A DNA stretch of 64,000 nt from Lewinellaceae bacterium (GTDB lineage: Bacteria; Bacteroidota; Bacteroidia; Chitinophagales; Saprospiraceae): NCBI GenBank assembly GCA_020636315.1, contig JACJYA010000016.1, positions 62,001-126,000 of the forward strand. The letters are read 5' to 3'. The first letter of the stretch is position 1. Each line of letters begins with the position of its first letter. The notes under the pieces were generated by a model, which saw nothing but the letters and a program-made list of their open reading frames with translations, ran no database searches and had not been told where the DNA came from. This document shows, piece after piece, positions 18,939 to 27,201 of the stretch. The position numbers were made by a program, and so were the translations under genes.

Positions 18939-19607
18939 CTATTGAGTCACTAATTCATTGGCCTTCTTGTGATCCGCCAGGAATTTCTCCAGCCCGATGT
19001 CGGTAAGCGGATGTTTCAGAAGGCCGAGGATGGAATCCAGCGGGCAGGTAACCACATCGGCTCCTGCACGGGCAGCATCGACAATGTGCATGCTGCTGCG
19101 GATTGAAGCGGCCAGTATCTCCGTCTCAAAACCCTGAATGGAGAAGATCTCAGCCATTTGTTCAATAAGCTGCATTCCGTTCCAGTTGGTGTCATCGATC
19201 CGCCCGATGAAAGGCGAAACGTACGTGGCGCCCGCTTTGGCCGCCAGTATAGCCTGCCCCGCAGAGAACACAAGGGTACAGTTTGTCCGAATCCCTTCAT
19301 CGCGGAAGTAACTCAGGGCTTTAACTCCTTCCTTGATCATGGGGACTTTGACGACAATATTGGGAGCGATTGAAGCCAGGCGCTTCCCCTCTTTAACCAT
19401 ACCGTCAAAATCAGTTGCAATCACTTCAGCGCTGACATCGCCGTCCACCATCTCTGCAATGGCTTCGTAATGCTTCATTATATTCTTTTCCCCCGAAACA
19501 CCTTCTTTAGCCATCAAAGACGGGTTAGTCGTCACACCATCCAGTATTCCAAGGCTGTGGGCTTCTTGTATTTGCGCCAGGCTGGCTGTATCAATAAAGA
19601 ACTTCAT
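18939..19607 (-). CDS. tal: Transaldolase, small (TalC/FSA-type) subfamily
   Basis: This 222-residue beta/alpha barrel enzyme belongs to the small transaldolase/fructose-6-phosphate aldolase family. The Schiff-base lysine is Lys87 in NIVVKVPM. The residues that separate the two activities point to transaldolase: Glu61 in SAEV (aldolases have Gln) and Phe134 in YVSPF (aldolases have Tyr). It would exchange dihydroxyacetone units in the non-oxidative pentose phosphate pathway. A clear terminator follows. Upstream on the same strand lies the SRP RNA gene. Confidence 0.93.
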   Translation of the reverse strand: MKFFIDTASLAQIQEAHSLGILDGVTTNPSLMAKEGVSGEKNIMKHYEAIAEMVDGDVSAEVIATDFDGMVKEGKRLASIAPNIVVKVPMIKEGVKALSYFRDEGIRTNCTLVFSAGQAILAAKAGATYVSPFIGRIDDTNWNGMQLIEQMAEIFSIQGFETEILAASIRSSMHIVDAARAGADVVTCPLDSILGLLKHPLTDIGLEKFLADHKKANELVTQ

Positions 19608-19712
19608 GTTTATTTTCCGTAAAGTTACGAATATCAGGCACTAATGCCGAATTTTCATATAGGAAAGTTTTTGGCGGGGCTAAAATAGTTTTCCCAGGGA
19701 AGGAAAAATTAA

Positions 19713-19804
19713 GGTGAGCAGCACATCGCACCGCTCAACCTGCCTACCCTTGCTCCGTTTCCGGCCTGGGGGGGTTCAGCGGGAGCAAGTCGTGTGCGCT
19801 CACC
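19713..19804 (-). ncRNA. ffs: Signal recognition particle RNA (small bacterial type, 4.5S-like)
   Basis: On the minus strand a 92-nt sequence closes on itself: GGTGAGC at the 5' end pairs with GCTCACC at the 3' end, then CAC/GTG and CCGCTGAACC/GGTTGAGCGG continue the rod. The tip reads CCAGGCCGGAAACGGAGCA, which is the helix-8 Ffh-binding signature (GGAA tetraloop followed by the AGCA asymmetric loop) of bacterial SRP RNA. A complete Bacteroidota promoter ends 6 bp upstream, and a T-rich tract (TTAATTTTT) follows. The RNA binds Ffh and targets nascent membrane proteins. It is the small type without an Alu domain. Confidence 0.93.
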
Positions 19805-19809
19805 GGCGG

Positions 19810-19841
19810 CAAAAGTAAAGCTTTTCGCCAAGAATATCAAA
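19810..19841 (-). promoter_or_regulatory. Promoter of ffs (TTTG-N20-TACTTTTG)
   Basis: On the minus strand TTTG (19841-19838) and TACTTTTG (19817-19810) are 20 bp apart, a perfect match to the Bacteroidota -33/-7 consensus. The predicted RNA start is 6 bp after the -7 box, at the closing stem of the SRP RNA. Confidence 0.8.
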
Positions 19842-19850
19842 TCCGGCGGG

Positions 19851-20204
19851 TCATTGTTTGGGGATTATTTCCGTCTTTTCACCGAAGTAAGTCACGAAAC
19901 GTTGCATCTCGTTGGCAAGCGCCGTATTCTGCGTCGCCCGGTGGTAAGTATCGGCAATGGCCCGCAGGGTCTGAAAAATGAACCGGTCCATTTCCGCCAC
20001 CTGCATATCCTGGGTCCACAGGTCTATTTTAAGGGTATCCTTGGTTTCCCGGTCAAAAAAGGACAGCAGGATGGCTTTAACCTCCTGGGGCCCTGTTCCA
20101 TTGGGGTTGTCTTCAGCTTCCCAGCTGATCTTAACCGGAATATTCTGTTCGTTGAGGCCTACCCTGACCCGAATATCCGAATTTCGTTTTACTTCCTTGC
20201 TCAT
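19851..20204 (-). CDS. gldC: Gliding motility protein GldC
   Basis: This 117-residue cytoplasmic protein matches GldC: short, no signal peptide, with the conserved VGLNEQNIPVKISWEAEDNP start and the WTQDMQVAEMDRF block. In Flavobacterium gldC is an accessory gliding gene whose loss lowers motility; its molecular role is unknown. It lies downstream of an NAD(P)-binding protein with 57 bp between them. No other gld genes are in the window. The T9SS cargo proteins further on fit a gliding or secreting organism. Confidence 0.93.
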   Translation of the reverse strand: MSKEVKRNSDIRVRVGLNEQNIPVKISWEAEDNPNGTGPQEVKAILLSFFDRETKDTLKIDLWTQDMQVAEMDRFIFQTLRAIADTYHRATQNTALANEMQRFVTYFGEKTEIIPKQ

Positions 20205-20261
20205 GATTTAATCTTTCGGCAGATGGATCTACTCTCTTGTAAAATCCACCTGTAGCCGGTC

Positions 20262-20966
20262 TTACATTTTAGTCAAATTTCGATTTCCTTCCACAGCCAT
20301 TTCATGAATTTCATCGGAAGGGTAAACATGTGCCCCTCCTTTCAGCCCCTGTGCGGCATAAATCATTGCCCTGGCCACCTGGGCAGCTTCTACGGGGCGG
20401 TATTTTCCCAGTATTGCTCCACCGGTCAGGCGGTCGAAGCCCAGGCTCAACCTTCCGGCCAACTGTTCTCCCAGGCGGGCTTCCCGCCTATCGCCAACAA
20501 GAAAGGAGGGCTGAAAAATGTGAATCGCCCAGAAAGGCAGCTTTCTGATTGCCGATTCCAGTTCCCCTTTCACCCGGGTGTAGAAGAAGAGAGATTCCGG
20601 ATCCGCCCCCACTGAGGAAACCAGTAACAGCTGACTGGCGCCGTTGGCAACGGCCAGCCGGGCCGATTCGTAAGCATAAGTGAAATCGACCCGGAAAAAG
20701 GCTTCCCGGCTTCCTGCTTTAGACATGGTTGTTCCCAGGCAGGAGAACAGGTCATGCCCCTTGAACAGGGAACCATATTTCTCCAGGTTGTCAAAATTAA
20801 TGACATGCTGCTCCAGCCTGGGATGTTCCAGTTCAAGCTTGCGCCGTCCAAAACTGATGACTTTCCGGTAAGCAGGGTGCCCAAGCAATTGCAGGAGACA
20901 TTGATTGCCCACCAGGCCGGAAGCGCCGAAAAGCAAGGCTGTCTTATGATGCTGACTGATCTCCAA
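20262..20966 (-). CDS. NAD(P)H-binding short-chain oxidoreductase (HTATIP2-like)
   Basis: This 234-residue protein has a Rossmann start LLFGASGLVGNQCL and the atypical SDR features of the HTATIP2/NmrA-like group (VSSVGADPES, YTRVKGELE). The YxxxK pair is Tyr-Thr-Arg-Val-Lys. It has no signal peptide. The start appears to be TTG 20966: the frame has no nearby upstream ATG, and a TACCTTTG box lies only 16 bp upstream. Substrate unknown. It probably shares a transcript with gldC. Confidence 0.82.
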   Translation of the reverse strand: MEISQHHKTALLFGASGLVGNQCLLQLLGHPAYRKVISFGRRKLELEHPRLEQHVINFDNLEKYGSLFKGHDLFSCLGTTMSKAGSREAFFRVDFTYAYESARLAVANGASQLLLVSSVGADPESLFFYTRVKGELESAIRKLPFWAIHIFQPSFLVGDRREARLGEQLAGRLSLGFDRLTGGAILGKYRPVEAAQVARAMIYAAQGLKGGAHVYPSDEIHEMAVEGNRNLTKM

Positions 20967-20982
20967 ATAAAATGATTTTGTA

Positions 20983-20990
20983 CAAAGGTA
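20983..20990 (-). promoter_or_regulatory. -7 box TACCTTTG before the oxidoreductase/gldC unit
   Basis: A TAnnTTTG match on the minus strand, predicting transcription from about 20977 and a leader of about 11 nt. No TTTG is seen at the -33 position. Confidence 0.4.
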
Positions 20991-21008
20991 AGATTTTTGC
21001 TGATTGGG

Positions 21009-21941
21009 CTATTTTTCGACCTCAAGTTCGTAGTAGGAGGCCGACAGGCCACCCCAGATTCCCAGGCCGCCTTCTATATTCGAATCGATTAGGGTATAAC
21101 TGGAAAAAGGCCCCTGATTGGCAGCGTTGAATTCCAGCGTATTCCAGAAGTCAAAATGCGCCTTATCAATAGAGATCCATTTAATCGTAACAGTGTCGCC
21201 AACCTTGTAGAGGCCCAACGTTTCCAGGTCGATCTCCTGGGTGCCGCGTTGTTCCGGCCGGAACAACGGAAATTCCACCCGTTGCCCGTCGGTGAGGCGG
21301 TCATCAAACACGGAGGCTATTGGGCTGATGTACCCTCCGTTATTGATCTGTACCTGATACCGATAGAAATTGGTTTCCCCGGCAGGGTCCGTAAAAGAAG
21401 CGATCAACTGGGCAAGGGTGTCATTCGGTTCGCCGGGAGGGTCGCGGAATTGTAACCTTTCGAGGCCGACATGCCTGGGTATTGTAGTAGTGGCCCGAAG
21501 GCGCTGTCCATCAGTTTCCACCTCCAGCATATAGGATCGGCCTTCTTCTCCGCGAATCCCAAAACCCAGGTCGATATAAACGCAGAAATTAAACCCAAGG
21601 CTGTCCGGTTCAAACCCAAAAAGCTCTCCGGCAAGTTGTTTTTGCTCTTCACTTAAATCATTCAGGCAAACCTCTGTAAGGCTCACCGTCCTCTCTCCAT
21701 CCGATACCTGCACCACAGCGTCATGCACGAAAGTGTTCTCCAGGTCTTCGGCGCTGAATTGACTGAAAAACGGAACGCTGCGGGTCAGGATCACATAAGG
21801 AGGCGTTGCCCGTTGTCCTGCTTCGATGTAACCTTCCACTACTATCTGCGGGGGAGCATCCACTCCGGCGGGTGTGAAAGGCTCCTCACAGGAAACCGCC
21901 AGGAAGGAAGCCAGAATAAGTATCGGGATAATTGCTCTCAT
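21009..21941 (-). CDS. DUF4249 lipoprotein
   Basis: The 310-residue protein matches the DUF4249 family of Bacteroidota cell-surface lipoproteins. A lipoprotein signal ends at Cys18 (SFLAVSCEEPF). The typical opening strand PPQIVVEGYIEAGQRATPPYV-like and later TDPAGETNFYRYQV are present. Genes of this family usually sit beside TonB receptors, but here it follows the copper ATPase with a 49-bp gap. ATG 21941 is chosen because it places the signal peptide correctly and is preceded by AGGAAAAAA. Function unknown; probably surface-exposed. Confidence 0.85.
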   Translation of the reverse strand: MRAIIPILILASFLAVSCEEPFTPAGVDAPPQIVVEGYIEAGQRATPPYVILTRSVPFFSQFSAEDLENTFVHDAVVQVSDGERTVSLTEVCLNDLSEEQKQLAGELFGFEPDSLGFNFCVYIDLGFGIRGEEGRSYMLEVETDGQRLRATTTIPRHVGLERLQFRDPPGEPNDTLAQLIASFTDPAGETNFYRYQVQINNGGYISPIASVFDDRLTDGQRVEFPLFRPEQRGTQEIDLETLGLYKVGDTVTIKWISIDKAHFDFWNTLEFNAANQGPFSSYTLIDSNIEGGLGIWGGLSASYYELEVEK

Positions 21942-21990
21942 TTTTTTCCTGTTTAAGAGCCATAACATCCGATCCGGTATTCTGTTTAGA

Positions 21991-24111
21991 TCAGTCCACC
22001 TTTTTATATTTAAGCCGGATAGAGTTGCCGATTACGACCACATCGGAGAAAGCCATAAACAAGGCTCCCCACATGGGGTTGAGAAACCCCATAGCCGCAA
22101 TGGGTATCGCAATGATATTGTAAGCAAAGGCCCAGAACAGGTTCTGGCGAATGGTCAGGACGGTATGGCGGCTGATCGACCAGGCTTTTTTCAGGTATTC
22201 AAGCTTTCCGTTAAGTAAAATGACCTGAGCCGACTGTATGGCTACCTGGGAAGCATTGCTCAGAGAAACCCCTACTGTTGCTTTCGCCAGGGCCGGAGCG
22301 TCATTGACGCCATCCCCGACCATAGCGGTGGGCGCCTCTCTGGAAAGCTCCTCGACAACCTTAAGCTTCTGTTCGGGCAACTGCTCGGCATAGGCCCTCT
22401 CAATGCCCAGCGCTGCCGCAACTTCTTCCGTTTGAGCCCGGCGGTCTCCGGAAAGAATAGCCGGCCGGACCCCTTCTCCTTTAAGATATTCCACAACATT
22501 TCCAGCCTCCGGCTTCAATTCATCAGCAATAGCGATGGAAGCCAGTAGTTTTCCGTTCCGGGTAAGGTAAAGATTGTTGCCGCCGGCAATATTCTGATGG
22601 TTGCCGAGAATGCGGCCGGAGCCGATTCGAAACTCATTTCCCGATTCATCCCGGGCAATTATCCCGATTCCTTTTTGTTCCTTTACTTCCGCCAATTCAG
22701 CCTGTACGCCATTCAGCCGGTTTTCCATCTCGCTGGCCAGAGACCGGGCAATGGGGTGAGAAGAATGCTGCTCCATTTTATAAATGATTGCATTCACCCA
22801 ATCTCTCTCTCCATTATGGTAAGTAATATCCTTTATCCTGAAGCGGCCTGTGGTGAGTGTTCCCGTTTTATCAAAAACTACATTTTTTATGCGGGAAAAA
22901 ATTTCCAGGGTCTGCCCTCCTTTTACCAGAATGCCGTTTCTCGCCAGGCGGCCGACACCTACCATGACCGCAGTTGGCGTAGCCAGCCCCATCGCACAGG
23001 GACAGGAGATCACCAATACGGCAATGGCATTCATAAGTGCCTTCTGGAAGGGAAGGCCAAACCCCCAATACCCTGCAAGCAAGGTGAGCAAGGCAATACC
23101 CAGCACCACAGGAACAAAAATGGCGCTGATCCTGTCTGCCAGCCGTTGAATATCCGGCTTGTCCTGCTGAGCGGTTTTGACCAGCTCAATCATCTGGTTC
23201 AGCACCGTATTCCGGCCGGTGGCAGTGACCTCCATCCGAAAGTTGCCGCTGATAAGCAGGGAAGAGCCAATTACCCGCGCTCCGGCGCCTTTCTCAACCG
23301 GAACACTTTCGCCCGTCAGCATAGACTCATCGACTGCACCTTCTCCGGAAGTGATCACTCCATCCAGGGGAACCTGGTCTCCTTCATTCACCTGAAGAAT
23401 ATCCCCTACCCGGACATCTTTCTGATCGAGGGTGACAATTGTCCCGGAAGGCGTCACCCGGCGCGCTTTTTTCACCTGCAAACGAGCCAGTTCGCCAATA
23501 GCAGTAGTAGTCTGCTCCACCGCCCTTTCTTCCAGCCAGTTGCCAAACAACACCAGGGTAAATATGGTGGCGCTGGTTTCGTAGAAGATATAATCGGCCT
23601 CCCCCATCAGGGTGCCGATGAAGCTGTAAACAAAGGCGGCTGTTCCTCCCACAAAAATGAGGACATCCATATTGGGCACACCTCCTTTCAATGAACTCAG
23701 TGCACTGCGGCCAAAATGGGTGAAACCGATCACAAAAGGCACAAGGCATATAGCCATTTGCCACCAGAAATTATCCAGAACAGGCAGGTGAATCCCGCCC
23801 ATCATAAGCAGGTGGTGCAACAACAACGGCAACGCGAAAGCAGCGCTGAAGAGCAGTTTTCGCTCCAGCGTCCACCAGGCGCCGGCTCCCTGATCATCTT
23901 CCTCAACGACGCTATAACCAAGTTTGTGAATTCCTTTTTTGACGTCGTCGAGGCTTATCTCCGAGGTTCCCTGACGGTACCTTACCTCCTTGGTCTGAAA
24001 ATTGACATAAACATCCTCTACTCCTTTCCTCTCCAGGAAACGGTTGAGGCTGGCGGCACAGTTATTACAGGTCATTCCCTCTACTTTCAGTTCTATGATA
24101 TCGTCGGCCAT
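21991..24111 (-). CDS. copA: Copper-exporting P1B-type ATPase
   Basis: This 706-residue pump has one N-terminal heavy-metal domain with Cys15-x-x-Cys18 (MTCNNCAAS), eight expected membrane segments, the TGE actuator motif (MLTGESVPVE), the intramembrane SCPCAMG metal site, the phosphorylation motif DKTGT, the SSHP motif and GDGVNDAPAL. CPC plus a single HMA marks a Cu(I) exporter. A zinc/cadmium role is unlikely, because those pumps have a different last helix. It is the first gene of a unit with the DUF4249 lipoprotein. No copper regulator gene is adjacent. Confidence 0.95.
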   Translation of the reverse strand: MADDIIELKVEGMTCNNCAASLNRFLERKGVEDVYVNFQTKEVRYRQGTSEISLDDVKKGIHKLGYSVVEEDDQGAGAWWTLERKLLFSAAFALPLLLHHLLMMGGIHLPVLDNFWWQMAICLVPFVIGFTHFGRSALSSLKGGVPNMDVLIFVGGTAAFVYSFIGTLMGEADYIFYETSATIFTLVLFGNWLEERAVEQTTTAIGELARLQVKKARRVTPSGTIVTLDQKDVRVGDILQVNEGDQVPLDGVITSGEGAVDESMLTGESVPVEKGAGARVIGSSLLISGNFRMEVTATGRNTVLNQMIELVKTAQQDKPDIQRLADRISAIFVPVVLGIALLTLLAGYWGFGLPFQKALMNAIAVLVISCPCAMGLATPTAVMVGVGRLARNGILVKGGQTLEIFSRIKNVVFDKTGTLTTGRFRIKDITYHNGERDWVNAIIYKMEQHSSHPIARSLASEMENRLNGVQAELAEVKEQKGIGIIARDESGNEFRIGSGRILGNHQNIAGGNNLYLTRNGKLLASIAIADELKPEAGNVVEYLKGEGVRPAILSGDRRAQTEEVAAALGIERAYAEQLPEQKLKVVEELSREAPTAMVGDGVNDAPALAKATVGVSLSNASQVAIQSAQVILLNGKLEYLKKAWSISRHTVLTIRQNLFWAFAYNIIAIPIAAMGFLNPMWGALFMAFSDVVVIGNSIRLKYKKVD

Positions 24112-24287
24112 AGTTAATTCAAGTATCTTTACGTGTTAATGGTCTTGTAATGAACAAGCGCTGCTGTTCTGCTTTTTTAATAGATAGCGCCCCCTGATAC
24201 AAGAGCAGGTTAAAATAGCGAACAGCCCGCTTTTCGGTAAAACATGATACAATTTTAAAAACATTTCAAATAAAAATCAGATCTGTA

Positions 24288-25082
24288 ATGAGAACACTTA
24301 GTTTATTTTTAGCTATGGCAGCCATGATATTGTCTGCCTGCCAGGGCGGTTCCTCCAGCCAGGAACAAAACCAGGAACAACAGGAAGAACCGATGACGGA
24401 GATGAAATACTCAGTCACGCCTTTCTCTCCCTCCGCCTCCTATCCCGATGCAAAGATCGAATCCATGTCTTTTACCAACGGGAAGTTCGATTTCACGCTC
24501 AACGACAGCGATTACCAGCTTGGCGTTCAAACTCCTGATGCCGGCCAGAAAATGTGCGCCAACTCGGCAAAAGGGCAACACATCCACCTCATTGTTGACA
24601 ATGAGCCTTATGCCGCCAAATACGAATCCAGCTTTGATTATGAGATTCCCGATGGAGACCACTTCATCCTGGCCTTTTTGTCCCGTTCCTACCACGAGTC
24701 CATAAAAACAGAAGGGGCACATGTAGCAATAAAAGCGGCCGTCAAGGGCAACTCCATAACCGAAAGCAAACCGATCACGATACCCATGCTGTTCTACAGC
24801 CGGCCCAAAGGTACTTACACCGGAAAAGCTGAAACTGAAAAGGTCATGCTGGATTTTTATCTGGTCAATGCCAAACTCGGAGATGAATACAAGGTCAAAG
24901 CCGAGATCAACGGGGAAGAGCACATGATCGATTCCTGGCAGCCCTACTACGTAGAAGGCCTGCCGATGGGCGAAAACACGATCAAACTGACCCTGGTCGA
25001 TAGCGAAGGCAACACCGTTGACACCCCGCTCAACCCGGTAAGCCGGACCTTTACCTTACAGGAAGACCCTGTGGAACAATAA
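24288..25082 (+). CDS. Lipoprotein of unknown function (264 aa)
   Basis: A type II signal peptide ends at Cys18 (MILSACQGG), followed by a Gln/Glu/Ser-rich linker (SSSQEQNQEQQEEP). The rest looks like two beta-sandwich domains of about 110 residues each; the first contains GQHIHLIVDNEPY and the second WQPYYVEGLPMGENTIKL. Both motifs recall small lipoproteins with paired Ig-like or copper-related PCu-like folds, but I cannot place it. It lies divergently from copA across a 176-bp gap, so a metal link is possible but unproven. A strong terminator follows. Confidence 0.75.
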   Translation: MRTLSLFLAMAAMILSACQGGSSSQEQNQEQQEEPMTEMKYSVTPFSPSASYPDAKIESMSFTNGKFDFTLNDSDYQLGVQTPDAGQKMCANSAKGQHIHLIVDNEPYAAKYESSFDYEIPDGDHFILAFLSRSYHESIKTEGAHVAIKAAVKGNSITESKPITIPMLFYSRPKGTYTGKAETEKVMLDFYLVNAKLGDEYKVKAEINGEEHMIDSWQPYYVEGLPMGENTIKLTLVDSEGNTVDTPLNPVSRTFTLQEDPVEQ

Positions 25083-25110
25083 CCCTGTTTAACCGGTTAT
25101 TTTGTACATT

Positions 25111-25155
25111 AGTTTAATGGCTCTCCTGCCACAGCCGGCAAAGAGCCATTAAACT
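25111..25155. terminator. Strong hairpin terminator
   Basis: A perfect 14-bp inverted repeat (25111-25124 against 25142-25155) with a 17-base loop follows the lipoprotein stop codon by 28 bp. TTT follows on the + side and the arms are AT-rich at the base, so it can serve both strands. Confidence 0.65.
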
Positions 25156-25174
25156 TTGGGAGAATAATACAAAA

Positions 25175-25350
25175 GCACCGCTCTCAGTGAATTCTGAGGC
25201 GGTGCCGAAATAGCCAGTAAACCTGTAGCCTTTCGGCTACTTCACAAACTATATTACCCAATAAATACACGCCAAATAAAAAGTACGGCCCAGAGAGTAA
25301 GCTTACAACCCCGGCCCATCCCCATAGATGGTTTCCAGACAGGGCCGTAC
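25175..25350 (-). other. Structured intergenic region with a minus-strand terminator
   Basis: On the minus strand GCACCGC-CTCAG (25205-25194) pairs with CTGAG-A-GCGGTGC (25187-25175, one bulge), followed by TTTTGTATTATT: a good terminator. Upstream of it in the same direction are GTAGCC-GAAA-GGCTAC (about 25227-25242) and a 9-bp pair GTACGGCCC/GGGCCGTAC (25283-25291, 25342-25350) enclosing a folded 50-nt region. No credible protein gene uses this terminator, so a small structured RNA is possible. It matches no RNA family that I know. Confidence 0.4.
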
Positions 25351-25387
25351 GATAAAAACCCTTAGAATCTATTTTCTTTTGATGTAG

Positions 25388-25395
25388 TACTTTTG
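25388..25395 (+). promoter_or_regulatory. -7 box TACTTTTG before gamma-glutamyltransferase
   Basis: A TAnnTTTG match predicting transcription from about 25401, 23 bp before the GTG start. No TTTG at the -33 position is visible. Confidence 0.4.
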
Positions 25396-25423
25396 TTGTT
25401 CTGATCAAATTAAAACAACTACC

Positions 25424-27145
25424 GTGCCAAAAAAGAAATTCCATCTCCTCTTCCTCGGATTTTTTGTTCTTTTCCTGGGAAATAGCTGCAAAAAAACTGC
25501 ACCGGCAATTGATTATCAGGCTACTAAGGTAATTGTCGCCGATTCCGCCGCCGTAGTGTCTCCTCACCCCCTCGCCACCAGGGTAGGCCTGGAAGTGCTG
25601 AAGAAGGGAGGTAATGCCGTCGATGCAGCCGTAGCCGTACAGTTCGCCCTGGCGGTTGTTTATCCCCGTGCCGGCAACATCGGCGGAGGTGGTTTCATGG
25701 TGATCCGCACCGAAGACGGCCAGACAGCTGCACTGGACTATAGAGAGAAGGCGCCCATGGCCGCTCACCGGGATATGTACCTCGACAGCCTGGGTAATGT
25801 CATCGACGGGCTCAGTACGGAAGGGCACCTCGCAGCTGGGGTACCGGGCAGTGTCGCCGGCCTTATTGAGGCCCACCGGAAGTTCGGGCGCATTCAGGAC
25901 ATTAAAGAGCTGATACAGCCGGCGATCGACCTGGCGGAAAAGGGATTTCACATCTCGGAAACGGAAGCCGCCCGGCTCAACCGCTTTCAGGATGCCTTCC
26001 GCAAGTACAACGAAGAACCCAATCCTTTTCTAAAAGATTCCTTTCAGATGGGTGCTCTGTTGATTCAGAAAAAACTTGCCGCCACCCTGAAAGAGATCAG
26101 AGATAAAGGTAAGGCGGGCTTTTACGAAGGGCCTGTGGCTGAAGCTATTGTCGAAGAGATCCGGAGCGGAAACGGGGTCATGACGCTGGAAGACCTCAGG
26201 CAATATGAAGCCCTGTGGCGCGACCCCGTAATCGGGCGATATGACAACTTCCGCATCATTTCGATGCCACCATCCTCCAGTGGCGGGATTGCCCTCATAC
26301 AAATGCTGAAAATGGTGGAGCCTTATCCATTGCACAACTATGGCTTTCACTCTGCCAGTGCCGTCCACCTCATGGTTGAGGCGGAGCGCCGCGCCTACGC
26401 CGACCGCGCCGAACACCTGGGAGACAGCGATTTTTATGACGTTCCCCGTGACTCCCTCCTATCCGATACCTACCTACATGCGCGGATGGCAAACTTCTCC
26501 CCTCGACACGCCACCCAAAGCGATTCTATTTTCGCCGGCAGTTTCAAACTTTTGAAAGAAAGCTTCGAAACCACTCATACTTCGGTTGTCGATTCAGAGG
26601 GCAACGCCGTTTCCGTTACTACTACTCTAAACTCCAATTATGGATGTAAGGTCTGGGTGGACGGCGCCGGCTTTTTCCTCAACAACGAAATGGATGACTT
26701 CAGCGCCAAACCCGGTGTCCCCAACCAATTCGGATTGGTGGGCGCCGAGGCCAATGCTATTCAGCCGGAAAAACGCATGCTCAGTTCTATGACTCCCACC
26801 ATCATTGAAAAAGATGGCGAATTGTTTATGGTGCTGGGCGCCCCGGGAGGTTCCACCATCATCACCGCCGTTTTTCAGGTTTTCATTAATGTAGCCGAAT
26901 TCGGAATGAGCCTGGAGGAAGCGGTCAATGCCGGGCGCTTCCACCACCAATGGCTGCCCGACGCCATCCTGATTGAATCGAATGCGTTTCCGGACAGCAC
27001 CATACAGGCATTGGAGGCTATGGGCCACCACTTCAACCACGTTGGCCGCATGGCGGTCATTAAGGCCATTATCCGCCTGCCGGATGGCCGCCTGCAGGGA
27101 GTTGGCGACCCGCGAAACCCGGACGATGATGCGGGGGGGTATTAG
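25424..27145 (+). CDS. ggt: Gamma-glutamyltransferase, lipoprotein form
   Basis: This 573-residue enzyme cuts glutathione and other gamma-glutamyl compounds. It is made as a precursor that self-cleaves before Thr383 (TTHTSVVD), giving large and small chains. The family blocks GGNAVDAAVAVQFAL, NIGGGGFM, LNNEMDDFSAKPG and GAPGGSTIITAV are all present. The N-terminus carries a lipoprotein signal ending at Cys22 (LFLGNSC), so the enzyme is membrane-anchored, probably facing the periplasm or surface. The start is GTG 25424; no ATG fits the signal peptide. Length is normal. Confidence 0.95.
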   Translation: MPKKKFHLLFLGFFVLFLGNSCKKTAPAIDYQATKVIVADSAAVVSPHPLATRVGLEVLKKGGNAVDAAVAVQFALAVVYPRAGNIGGGGFMVIRTEDGQTAALDYREKAPMAAHRDMYLDSLGNVIDGLSTEGHLAAGVPGSVAGLIEAHRKFGRIQDIKELIQPAIDLAEKGFHISETEAARLNRFQDAFRKYNEEPNPFLKDSFQMGALLIQKKLAATLKEIRDKGKAGFYEGPVAEAIVEEIRSGNGVMTLEDLRQYEALWRDPVIGRYDNFRIISMPPSSSGGIALIQMLKMVEPYPLHNYGFHSASAVHLMVEAERRAYADRAEHLGDSDFYDVPRDSLLSDTYLHARMANFSPRHATQSDSIFAGSFKLLKESFETTHTSVVDSEGNAVSVTTTLNSNYGCKVWVDGAGFFLNNEMDDFSAKPGVPNQFGLVGAEANAIQPEKRMLSSMTPTIIEKDGELFMVLGAPGGSTIITAVFQVFINVAEFGMSLEEAVNAGRFHHQWLPDAILIESNAFPDSTIQALEAMGHHFNHVGRMAVIKAIIRLPDGRLQGVGDPRNPDDDAGGY

Positions 27146-27201
27146 AGCTTTTCAGTGGAGATATTTTCAATAGTCTTTAGAGTTTGTTCAACATATCTGG
27201 T

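Noticed and set aside
25283..25350. Riboswitch upstream of ggt
   Set aside because: The paired arms and loops match no cobalamin, TPP, SAM or glutamine riboswitch core that I can recognise, so only a structured region is claimed.
25184..25951. 255-codon minus-strand ORF across the ggt start with a hydrophobic C-terminus
   Set aside because: Most of it is antisense to ggt. The hydrophobic end coincides with the hairpin region and has no family resemblance.
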